In this document: piece after piece, positions 1-6,021 of the stretch | Numbering within the stretch: position 1 is the first letter of the stretch | How the letters are laid out: every line of letters starts with the position of its first letter | Origin: Deltaproteobacteria bacterium | GTDB lineage: Bacteria; Desulfobacterota; Desulfobacteria; Desulfobacterales; ETH-SRB1 | Direction: 5' to 3' | Assembly (NCBI GenBank): GCA_019314185.1 | Contig: JAFCZU010000208.1 | Location: 1 to 6,298 of the forward strand | DNA length: 6,298 bases | Notes under the pieces: generated by a model | Told to the model about the DNA's origin: nothing | Database searches by the model: none | The model's input: the letters and a program-made list of their open reading frames with translations, nothing else | Program-made: the position numbers and the translations under genes

Positions 1-22
1 TTATCATTGCAAAGCCGAAATA
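1..22 (+). promoter_or_regulatory. Possible sigma54 -12 element of pilA (partial)
   Basis: The first bases include ATTGCAA with TTGC at 7-10, which matches the -12 half of a sigma54 promoter. The matching -24 GG would fall just before base 1, outside the window, so the promoter cannot be confirmed. Transcription would start near 21-22 and leave a leader of about 46 bases before the pilin ATG. Known context: pilA genes in Myxococcus, Geobacter and Pseudomonas use sigma54 with the PilR activator. This is a weak call resting on half a motif. Confidence 0.2.
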
Positions 23-55
23 AAAATGACCAATAAATCAAAAATCAGTTAAAAA

Positions 56-61
56 AGGAGG
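56..61 (+). promoter_or_regulatory. Strong ribosome binding site of pilA
   Basis: A full AGGAGG Shine-Dalgarno sequence lies 6 bases before the ATG at 68. It is the only perfect one in the window. The downstream genes have weaker sites (AAGG, GGAG, AGGA, or a distant GGGG), which fits high-level production of a structural pilus subunit. It also fixes the pilin start: the other nearby ATG, at 102, is out of frame. Confidence 0.85.
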
Positions 62-67
62 TTTAAA

Positions 68-463
68 ATGATTAGAAAACTTAGACAAAGGAAAGCAAGG
101 AATGAAAAAGGTTTTACACTGATCGAGCTGATGATCGTCATCGCGATTATCGGTATCCTGGCAGCCATCGCTATCCCGAATTTCCTGTCCTATCGTACAA
201 GGGGACAGAATACTGCTGCCATAAGTAACGCCAAGAATTTCTATAATACCGCGATGGCCTACTTTGCCGATACCAGTAGTACCGGCACATCGGTCGATGG
301 TACTAATATTCCAACTGGCTTTGTTGTAGATACTAATGTTGCAATTGGTGGAGGGCCGATGACAGATACCAGTGGGGATGTTAGTGCAGGTGACATGACG
401 TTCAGCCACACCAAGTCAACCACGGTCTATACCCTTCAGGACGATGGCACTGTAAGTCCTTAA
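68..463 (+). CDS. pilA: Type IV major pilin, PilA-like prepilin
   Basis: This gene encodes a 131-residue type IV prepilin that would be processed by prepilin peptidase and polymerised into a pilus. The leader is 15 residues and very basic (seven Lys/Arg). It ends at Gly15 before FTLIEL, so the mature protein starts at Phe16 and is 116 residues long, with the conserved Glu5 at residue 20. Residues 16-38 form the hydrophobic N-terminal helix ending in AIPNF. The remaining helix (about 39-66) carries aromatic residues F39, Y42, F58, Y59, Y65 and F66. From residue 67 to the end about one third of residues are Ser or Thr. There is no cysteine at all, so the disulfide-bonded loop of classical pilins is absent. 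It is longer than the roughly 60-residue mature Geobacter pilin and shorter than many Pseudomonas-type pilins. The gene has its own strong ribosome binding site and terminator. A minor pilin or pseudopilin is possible, but the expression signals favour a major subunit. Confidence 0.93.
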   Translation: MIRKLRQRKARNEKGFTLIELMIVIAIIGILAAIAIPNFLSYRTRGQNTAAISNAKNFYNTAMAYFADTSSTGTSVDGTNIPTGFVVDTNVAIGGGPMTDTSGDVSAGDMTFSHTKSTTVYTLQDDGTVSP

Positions 464-487
464 TTAAACATTATGTTACTTAATAAT

Positions 488-521
488 AAAAAAGGAGGGG
501 CATCATTGCCCCTCTTTTTTT
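488..521 (+). terminator. Intrinsic terminator after pilA
   Basis: A perfect 7-bp stem, GAGGGGC (495-501) with GCCCCTC (508-514), encloses the six-base loop ATCATT. It is followed by seven T residues (515-521). A G-T pair and A-T pairs with the preceding A run can extend the stem. It lies 25 bases after the pilin stop codon and should separate pilA from the downstream operon. Confidence 0.92.
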
Positions 522-563
522 ATTCTCTCCAGAACAACTAAAATAGGAAAAACCAGAGAGCAG

Positions 564-597
564 TTTAATGCTTTTAATAAGCTTGCTATGCATTAAA
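564..597. repeat. 8-bp inverted repeat, hairpin of unknown role
   Basis: TTTAATGC (564-571) is the exact reverse complement of GCATTAAA (590-597), with an 18-base spacer between the arms. Neither strand has a T run after it, so it is not a standard terminator. It may be a chance AT-rich palindrome or a scar of the event that removed most of the neighbouring minus-strand gene. Confidence 0.35.
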
Positions 598-626
598 AAG
601 TTTATACAAAAACAGCAGACATAGGC

Positions 627-730
627 TCAGATTGTTAAATCTACCGCATAGTATCTGTTACGATCTTTCCAGTATTGTCGCTTGGCTGCCAGAGCATCAA
701 ACCTTTTAATAATGGCCTCTTTTTTGTCAT
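627..730 (-). pseudogene. Relic of class I SAM methyltransferase N-terminus
   Basis: Read on the minus strand, 728 down to 630 encodes 33 residues starting DKKEAI and containing FDALAAKRQYWKDRN followed by a Tyr pair, ending at TGA (629-627). From memory of the families, this resembles the extreme N-terminus of class I SAM-dependent methyltransferases in bacterial glycan clusters. In those, a helix of the type F-D-x-x-A-x-x-R-x-x-W precedes an aromatic patch and then the SAM-binding glycine motif. No SAM-binding motif follows here, so the rest of the gene is gone. The frame has no start codon of its own: an ATG at 730-728 is displaced by one base, as though ATG-GAC had lost one G. The reading thus shows an apparent frameshift at the start plus a 3' truncation. 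The family assignment is tentative because only a short stretch remains. Confidence 0.45.
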
Positions 731-742
731 TAAAATCTAATC

Positions 743-771
743 TTTACAACCTCGTCATTACCTTCTATAAC
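743..771 (+). promoter_or_regulatory. Sigma70-type promoter of the glycosyltransferase operon
   Basis: A -35 box TTTACA (743-748) and a -10 box TATAAC (766-771) are separated by exactly 17 bases, and each differs from consensus at one position. The expected start of transcription is around 777-779. This gives a leader of about 37 bases before the ATG at 815. The position between the pilA terminator and the first operon gene fits its proposed role. Confidence 0.5.
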
Positions 772-814
772 AACAAACAACCTTTGACGGTTCAAAAGGG
801 GCCAATTTGCTATA

Positions 815-2806
815 ATGGATAATTTTTTCAAAATAAGGCGTAAAGAGATAATCGTCTGCCTGTTTTTTGTCGCGTCATCCATTTTTGTATATTTACAAGT
901 AATAAATTATGATTTTATTTACTTCGATGATGAACTTTACGTTATTGACAACCCAAACGTTAAGGCCGGATTAACCCGCGAAAGCATCATCTGGGCCTTT
1001 TCCGCTGATTACGCAGTCAACTGGCATCCTCTTACATGGCTTTCTCACATGCTTGATATTGAGCTTTATGGCTTGAGTCCCATGGGACACCACTTAACAA
1101 ACCTTCAGATCCACACAGTAAATACAGTCTTATTGTTTATTCTTCTTAATTGGATGACAGGGGCTATCTGGCCAAGCAGCTTTGTGGCCGCCCTTTTTGC
1201 CGTACATCCGTTGCATGTGGAGTCTGTCGCATGGGTGGCTGAACGAAAGGATGTGTTGTGCGCCTTTTTCTGGATTCTCAGCATATTGGCATATGTGAGA
1301 TATACAAGGAATCAGTCAAAAATGAATTATTTATTGGTTGTTATTTTGTTTGCTTTTGGGCTGATGTCAAAACCGATGATAGTCACCTTACCTTTTACGC
1401 TACTTTTGCTTGATTTTTGGCCTCTTTCACGTTTTGAACCAAAAACTTGTAAAACACAAACATCTGCCTATCGAATCCTTGTCGCCTTAATTTGGGAAAA
1501 GATTCCCCTGTTTGCTTTATCGGTAATTTCGAGCATTATTACGTTTTCTGTTCAGCAGTATGGAGGTGCAGTTAGATCTCTGGAAACTATTCCCTTAATG
1601 ATGCGCGTCTCCAATGCACTTGTATCTTATACAAGCTATATTATAAAGATGTGCTGGCCAACAAATCTGGCCTTTTATTATCCGTATAATGAATTGCCGG
1701 TTGGAAGTGTGCTGGTATCCGGCCTTTTGTTCCTATGCATATCGGCTATGATTATTGTAGCATCATGCCGGCTACCTTATCTTACCACAGGATGGCTGTG
1801 GTATCTTGGCACCCTTATTCCTGTTATTGGACTGGTTCAGGTGGGCTCTCAAAGCATGGCTGATAGATACACCTATATACCACTTATCGGCCTTTTCATT
1901 ATAGTTGCATGGGGAATGCGGGATATCGCTACAAAATGGCAAAGTCAAAAGGTTTTGTTGTCAATATTTTCAAGCATAGTGCTTATTTTTTTTATGATAT
2001 GCTCATGGTTTCAAGCAGGACACTGGCAAAACGGCATTACCCTTTTTAAGCATACTCTTGCTGTGACGCAGAATAACAGTGTAGCCCATTGCGAACTGGG
2101 ACATGCTCTGATGAGAAATGAAAACCTCGATGAAGCGGTTATTCAATTTTACAAAGCGTTGAGAATAAATCCGAACTATGAAGCGGCTCACACCAACCTG
2201 GGCTATACACTGGCCCGTCAAGGCAAAGTTAATGATGCGATTTATCATTATAATAAAACATTACATATAAATCGGGACAATGCCAAAGCCCACAACAATC
2301 TTGGAGTCCTCCTTGCCGACAAGGGAAAATTTAATGAAGCGTTTTATCATTATCAAGAAGCTCTGCGGATAAATCCAAAGTATGCCGGAGCATATTATAA
2401 TTTAGGAAAGATCTATGCAAATAAAGGAAAAATCGAAGACGCAATCCTCTATTACAAAAAAACATTGCAAGTCAGCCCGAGTATGCCAGCGGCTTTATAC
2501 AATCTATCGTGGATCGGGGCTACGAGTGAAGATGATAAATTTAGAAACAGCATTGAGGCGATTAAACTGGCAGAAAAACTCTGTAAACTTCAAAATTACA
2601 GTCAACCTTTGTCTCTGGATGCACTTGCCGCAGCCTATGCAAAGGCGGGAAGGTTTAAAGAGGCTGTATTAACAGCTCAGAAAGGGGTTGAACTGGCCCT
2701 GAAGATGGGCCCAAAAGAGCTGGCTCTGAGTTTAGAAAAGAGGCTAAGGTTATATCAGGCAGGCCACCCTTATCGTCAGACACGGCCTGAAAAAGGTAAC
2801 AGCTAA
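815..2806 (+). CDS. TMTC-like membrane glycosyltransferase with TPR domain (copy 1)
   Basis: This is a 663-residue inner-membrane protein with about ten hydrophobic segments between residues 12 and 400, then a soluble TPR part. The N-terminal half has GT-C features: D38-D39 in the first loop after the first membrane segment, NWHPLTWLSHM (69-79), HPLHVESVAW (131-140), ERKDVL (143-148) and MADRYTYIP (348-356). These align by eye with the loop motifs of eukaryotic TMTC O-mannosyltransferases, which use a lipid-linked sugar. Clear 34-residue TPRs occupy 424-457, 458-491, 492-525 and 526-559, with degenerate repeats to about 628. The GT-C part probably transfers sugar from a polyprenyl-phosphate donor on the outer face of the membrane, with the TPRs binding a protein partner or substrate. 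The start is supported because the first 34 residues align without a gap with the paralog downstream. The ribosome binding site is poor (GGGG at 798-801, 13 bases away). It is first in the operon, and its stop is one base before the next ATG. Catalysis and substrate are inferred. Confidence 0.85.
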   Translation: MDNFFKIRRKEIIVCLFFVASSIFVYLQVINYDFIYFDDELYVIDNPNVKAGLTRESIIWAFSADYAVNWHPLTWLSHMLDIELYGLSPMGHHLTNLQIHTVNTVLLFILLNWMTGAIWPSSFVAALFAVHPLHVESVAWVAERKDVLCAFFWILSILAYVRYTRNQSKMNYLLVVILFAFGLMSKPMIVTLPFTLLLLDFWPLSRFEPKTCKTQTSAYRILVALIWEKIPLFALSVISSIITFSVQQYGGAVRSLETIPLMMRVSNALVSYTSYIIKMCWPTNLAFYYPYNELPVGSVLVSGLLFLCISAMIIVASCRLPYLTTGWLWYLGTLIPVIGLVQVGSQSMADRYTYIPLIGLFIIVAWGMRDIATKWQSQKVLLSIFSSIVLIFFMICSWFQAGHWQNGITLFKHTLAVTQNNSVAHCELGHALMRNENLDEAVIQFYKALRINPNYEAAHTNLGYTLARQGKVNDAIYHYNKTLHINRDNAKAHNNLGVLLADKGKFNEAFYHYQEALRINPKYAGAYYNLGKIYANKGKIEDAILYYKKTLQVSPSMPAALYNLSWIGATSEDDKFRNSIEAIKLAEKLCKLQNYSQPLSLDALAAAYAKAGRFKEAVLTAQKGVELALKMGPKELALSLEKRLRLYQAGHPYRQTRPEKGNS

Positions 2807-2807
2807 T

Positions 2808-4856
2808 ATGGTTAGCGCTAAAACTGATTTTCGCATAGTCTTTTTAGTGAGTCTGTGTTTAATTATTGCCATTATTATTCCTTACCGACAGGTCGTTAAC
2901 TTTGACTTTGTCGGTTATGACGACGCATTGTATGTTACCGACAGTCTTAATGTTCAGAACGGTTTTACAGTTAAAGGGGTTAAATGGGCTTTTGCTACTT
3001 TTCATTCGGCAAATTGGCATCCGATAACCTGGCTTTCTCATATGCTGGATTGCGAGCTTTATGGATTGAATCCTATGGGACACCACTGGACCAATTTGCA
3101 GTTTCATATTGCAAACACCCTGTTGTTGTTTTTCATTCTTCAATATATGACCGGAGCGTTATGGAAAAGCGCTTTTGTAGCCGCACTTTTTGCATTACAT
3201 CCCCTTCATGTGGAATCGGTTGCATGGATTGCGGAACGGAAAGACGTCCTAAGCGCCTTTTTCGGATTACTGTCGATTGCCGCATACTGTCGTTATGTTG
3301 AAAATCCCCGGATTGTTAATTATCTATTGATTATTCTATTGCTTGGTCTTGGGCTTATGGCAAAGCCTATGCTTGTCACCATTCCATTTGTTTTCCTTTT
3401 GCTTGATTTATGGCCTCTTAACCGGCTTAAATTTCATAAAAATGCGTGTGCCAATGCGGTTGAGTTTTTTGGCTTTAAAGCAATTTTACAGCTTGTTTGG
3501 GAGAAGATACCTCTTTTTGTTCTGGTTACAATTGTAAGCGTGTTGACCTTTATAGCTCAACAAAGCGAAGGAGCTGTGAAAGCTTTGGAGGCTTTATCAC
3601 TAAAAACTCGCATAGCTAACGCTCTTATTTCATATGTAATTTATATTGCTAAGGCAATCTGGCCCATTAACTTAGCAGTCTTTTATCCGTATCCTAAAGA
3701 CTTGCAGATGTGGAAGGCTGCAGGAGCGGGTTTGTTGCTGTTGGGTGCATTTTTTTTAGTGTTCAGAACAATGAAGACCAAACCTTATCTTTTTGTTGGA
3801 TGGCTATGGTATATAGGAACCCTTGTGCCGGTTATCGGATTAATACAGGTCGGTGAACAGGCCATGGCGGATAGATACACATATATCCCTTTGGTAGGGC
3901 TATTTATCATTTTTGCATGGGGTGTTTCAGACCTTTTTACAAAATGGCAATATCGAAAAATCTTTATTGGAGTATCTGCCACTATAATACTCACAGCCTT
4001 GACAGCAAATACTTACCAACAGCTAATGCATTGGCAAAATGGTATTACGCTATTTGAAAATGCCATTAAAGTAACTGAAAATAACTATCAAGCGCACAAC
4101 AATCTAGGGACAGCATTGGATCCGTTAGATCTTGATGGAGCCATTTCCCATTATAAAGAGGCATTGAAAATTAAACCAGACTTTGCCACGGCGTTTTACA
4201 ATATTGGGAATCCTTTAGCAAAGCAGGGTTTGATAAATGAAGCCATCGACCATTATTTAGAAGCATTGCGTATAAAGCCTAACTATGCGGAAGCGCACAA
4301 CAATCTGGGTACAGCTCTTACAAAAAAGGGAAATTATGATGAGGCGATTTTACACTTCAAAAAAGCCCTTAAAATCAATTCTCAACTAATTGAAGCTCGT
4401 AATAATCTTGCAAATTTATTATTTCTGCAGGGTAAGCCTGATGAAGCAATTTTCCATTATAATGAGATTCTAAAAAGCAATCCCGAATATGTTGATGCGC
4501 ACTATAATCTGGCATATGTGTTGTCTTTCCAGGAAAAGCTTGATGAAGCTGTTTTACACTTTAAAAAAGCGATTACAATCAAGCCTGAATATGCAAAAGC
4601 ACACTATCATCTTGGCAAGATTTTAATGAATCAGAAAAAAATAAAAGAAGCTATGTTTCATTTTGCCGAGACAATCAGGATCAGTCCTGATTATGCTGAA
4701 GCTTATAATAAGATTGGTATTATACTGGCTGAGCAAGGAAAATATAACAAAGCCAAAGTATTTTTTTCAAAAGCAGTACAAATCAAACCCAGCTATACAG
4801 ACGCACAAAAAAATATTGCGCTATTAAAGAGAATTCTATCATCCAGTGAAAAGTAA
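2808..4856 (+). CDS. TMTC-like membrane glycosyltransferase with TPR domain (copy 2)
   Basis: This 682-residue paralog of the preceding gene lies one base after its stop, with AAAGGT (2792-2797) as ribosome binding site. The membrane half keeps the same motifs at almost the same positions: D38-D39, NWHPITWLSHM (69-79), HPLHVESVAW (131-140), ERKDVL (143-148) and MADRYTYIP (353-361). By hand count, residues 67-150 are identical to copy 1 at 64 of 84 positions with no gap, so the pair arose by tandem duplication. The TPR half is longer than in copy 1. It has seven repeats starting at residues 429, 462, 496, 530, 564, 598 and 632, plus a partial eighth to the end. The first repeat is 33 residues instead of 34. 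The shared catalytic half and the different TPR half suggest the same lipid-linked sugar chemistry with a different protein partner or acceptor (inference). No frameshift is visible. Confidence 0.85.
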   Translation: MVSAKTDFRIVFLVSLCLIIAIIIPYRQVVNFDFVGYDDALYVTDSLNVQNGFTVKGVKWAFATFHSANWHPITWLSHMLDCELYGLNPMGHHWTNLQFHIANTLLLFFILQYMTGALWKSAFVAALFALHPLHVESVAWIAERKDVLSAFFGLLSIAAYCRYVENPRIVNYLLIILLLGLGLMAKPMLVTIPFVFLLLDLWPLNRLKFHKNACANAVEFFGFKAILQLVWEKIPLFVLVTIVSVLTFIAQQSEGAVKALEALSLKTRIANALISYVIYIAKAIWPINLAVFYPYPKDLQMWKAAGAGLLLLGAFFLVFRTMKTKPYLFVGWLWYIGTLVPVIGLIQVGEQAMADRYTYIPLVGLFIIFAWGVSDLFTKWQYRKIFIGVSATIILTALTANTYQQLMHWQNGITLFENAIKVTENNYQAHNNLGTALDPLDLDGAISHYKEALKIKPDFATAFYNIGNPLAKQGLINEAIDHYLEALRIKPNYAEAHNNLGTALTKKGNYDEAILHFKKALKINSQLIEARNNLANLLFLQGKPDEAIFHYNEILKSNPEYVDAHYNLAYVLSFQEKLDEAVLHFKKAITIKPEYAKAHYHLGKILMNQKKIKEAMFHFAETIRISPDYAEAYNKIGIILAEQGKYNKAKVFFSKAVQIKPSYTDAQKNIALLKRILSSSEK

Positions 4857-4876
4857 AATTTTATCGGAGAGTTTAA

Positions 4877-5629
4877 ATGTATAAAGATAAAAAAGTGATT
4901 GTTGTCATGCCGGCATACAATGCGGCAAAGACTCTGCGCAAAACCTACGATGAGGTTATGGCCCAAGACATCGTTGATCTGGTTGTTTTGGTTGATGATG
5001 GAAGTCACGATGAAACAGTAGCTATTGCAAAGGGACTGCTGAATACAAAGGTTTATGCTCATAAAAAAAATCTGGGTTACGGCGCCAATCAAAAATCATG
5101 TTATAAACTGGCAATTGAGGAAGGCGGCGATATCATCATCATGATTCATCCTGATTACCAGTATACTCCCAGGCTGATTCCTGCCATGGTCTCCATGATT
5201 GAAAGCGGGCTTTATGAATGCGTGCTGGGTTCAAGGATTCTTGGTGGATATGCTCTAAAAGGAGGAATGCCTGTCTGGAAATATATTGCAAATCGATTTT
5301 TGACCTTTGTGGAAAATATTCTTATAGGAGCCAAGCTTTCCGAATACCACACCGGATACAGAGCGTTTTCCAGGGAGTTACTGCAAAAGCTCCCGCTTAA
5401 GGTTAACTCAGATGATTTTGTATTTGATAACCAGATGTTGGCACAGATTATATGGCTTGGCTATACTGTTGCCGAGGTTAGTTGCCCTACAAAGTATTTT
5501 GCTGAGGCTTCATCAATAAATCTGCAAAAAAGTATAACTTACGGCTTTGGATGTCTGCACACAGCGCTGACATTTCGCCTGGCAAAAATGAATTTTATTA
5601 CTTCCAAGCTGTTTCCTGATCAGGAATAA
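4877..5629 (+). CDS. Family 2 glycosyltransferase, dolichyl-phosphate mannose synthase-like
   Basis: This is a 250-residue GT-A fold enzyme that would move a sugar from a nucleotide donor, most likely to a polyprenyl phosphate at the cytoplasmic face of the membrane. Visible motifs in order are MPAYNA (11-16), VDDGS (39-43), NLGYGAN (65-71), HPDYQY (91-96, where D93 takes the place of the metal-binding acidic motif), GSR (118-120), YHTGYRAF (157-164) and DDFVFDNQ (179-186). There is no C-terminal membrane segment, so it is the compact single-domain form. GGAG (4866-4869), 7 bases before the ATG, supports the start. It lies 20 bases after the second GT-C/TPR gene and 2 bases before the methyltransferase. 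This fits supply of a lipid-linked sugar donor to the two membrane enzymes (inference). It could instead extend a polysaccharide. The sugar cannot be read from the sequence. Confidence 0.88.
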   Translation: MYKDKKVIVVMPAYNAAKTLRKTYDEVMAQDIVDLVVLVDDGSHDETVAIAKGLLNTKVYAHKKNLGYGANQKSCYKLAIEEGGDIIIMIHPDYQYTPRLIPAMVSMIESGLYECVLGSRILGGYALKGGMPVWKYIANRFLTFVENILIGAKLSEYHTGYRAFSRELLQKLPLKVNSDDFVFDNQMLAQIIWLGYTVAEVSCPTKYFAEASSINLQKSITYGFGCLHTALTFRLAKMNFITSKLFPDQE

Positions 5630-5631
5630 TT

Positions 5632-6021
5632 ATGAATCATTCCGAGGCTAACCGCTTTCAGGATTTCTTTGAAGAAAGCAAATATACTCTTCTGAAAAAC
5701 TATCTATACAACTATCTCCTCCGGAAAATGGCTGTAGAAAAAAGTTTACAAAACGAAAACATAAAATTGATTTTAGAGGTGGGAAGCGGGATTTCTCCTG
5801 TAATGACCCGTACCGGATGCATTATATATTCAGATTTATCCTTTACAGCTCTTCAAATGCTTAAACATGCCTGTGGGAATGGATTGTATGTGGTCGCCGA
5901 TTGTATGAACCTGCCGTTTAAGTCAGGAGCTTTTTCTCACACTATCAGCTCAGAAGTGCTTGAACATCTGAAAGATGACCGGAAAGCCTTAAATGAATTA
6001 GCCAGAGTCATGAGTCCATGA
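5632..6021 (+). pseudogene. Class I SAM-dependent methyltransferase, N-terminal half, prematurely ended
   Basis: The open frame gives 129 residues with a recognisable SAM-binding core. It has motif I LEVGSGISP (48-56), an acidic residue after the second strand in YSDLS (D68), VVADCMNLPF (87-96), and SSEVLEHL (106-113), followed by NELARVMSP. The family normally continues straight into Gly-Gly and then the rest of the fold. Here the frame hits TGA (6019-6021) immediately after Ser-Pro, so the later strands of the sheet and the substrate-binding part are missing. Family members are usually about 250-280 residues. A matching C-terminal piece lies directly downstream in another frame. AGGA (5622-5625) is 6 bases before the ATG, and the gene begins 2 bases after the glycosyltransferase stop, so it was the fourth gene of the operon. 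Its likely role was methylating a sugar or lipid-linked intermediate. A sequencing or assembly error could also produce the break. Confidence 0.72.

Larger units (their letters stand above)
522..814. other. Intergenic region between pilA and the glycosyltransferase operon
   Basis: This stretch of about 290 bases carries no intact gene. It contains an inverted repeat (564-597), a minus-strand methyltransferase relic (627-730), and a sigma70-like promoter (743-771), each listed separately. The rest (522-563, 598-626 and 772-814) is AT-rich, and apart from a GGGG that may be a weak ribosome binding site at 798-801 I see nothing recognisable in it. Confidence 0.7.

Noticed and set aside
38..409. 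A 123-codon minus-strand open frame opposite the pilin gene.
   Set aside because: It is antisense to an unmistakable pilin. Its product has no recognisable domain or hydrophobic pattern, and no ribosome binding site was evident.
68..463. The idea that the pilin is an electrically conductive nanowire subunit.
   Set aside because: Several aromatic positions match Geobacter PilA, but such residues are common in type IV pilins and the sequence cannot show conductivity.
522..814. A riboswitch or small RNA in the intergenic gap.
   Set aside because: No conserved-looking multi-stem structure or terminator/antiterminator pair is visible. The stems found are short and AT-rich, and part of the gap is better explained as a gene relic.
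808..816. TGCTATAAT as the main promoter of the operon.
   Set aside because: It overlaps the start codon supported by paralog alignment. The TTGACG at 784-789 is 21 bases away, too far for a good -35, and a better placed promoter exists at 743-771.
2003..4000. Several 60-105 codon frames inside the two GT-C/TPR genes, on both strands.
   Set aside because: They lie wholly within well-supported genes, have low-complexity or unnatural composition, and lack start signals.
4092..4802. Periodic repeats of about 102 bases that could suggest a CRISPR-like or satellite array.
   Set aside because: The period is 34 codons and conservation is at the protein level (TPR consensus). The DNA units differ greatly from each other.
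5218..5400. A 60-codon frame inside the family 2 glycosyltransferase gene.
   Set aside because: It is an out-of-frame shadow of a gene with clear glycosyltransferase motifs.
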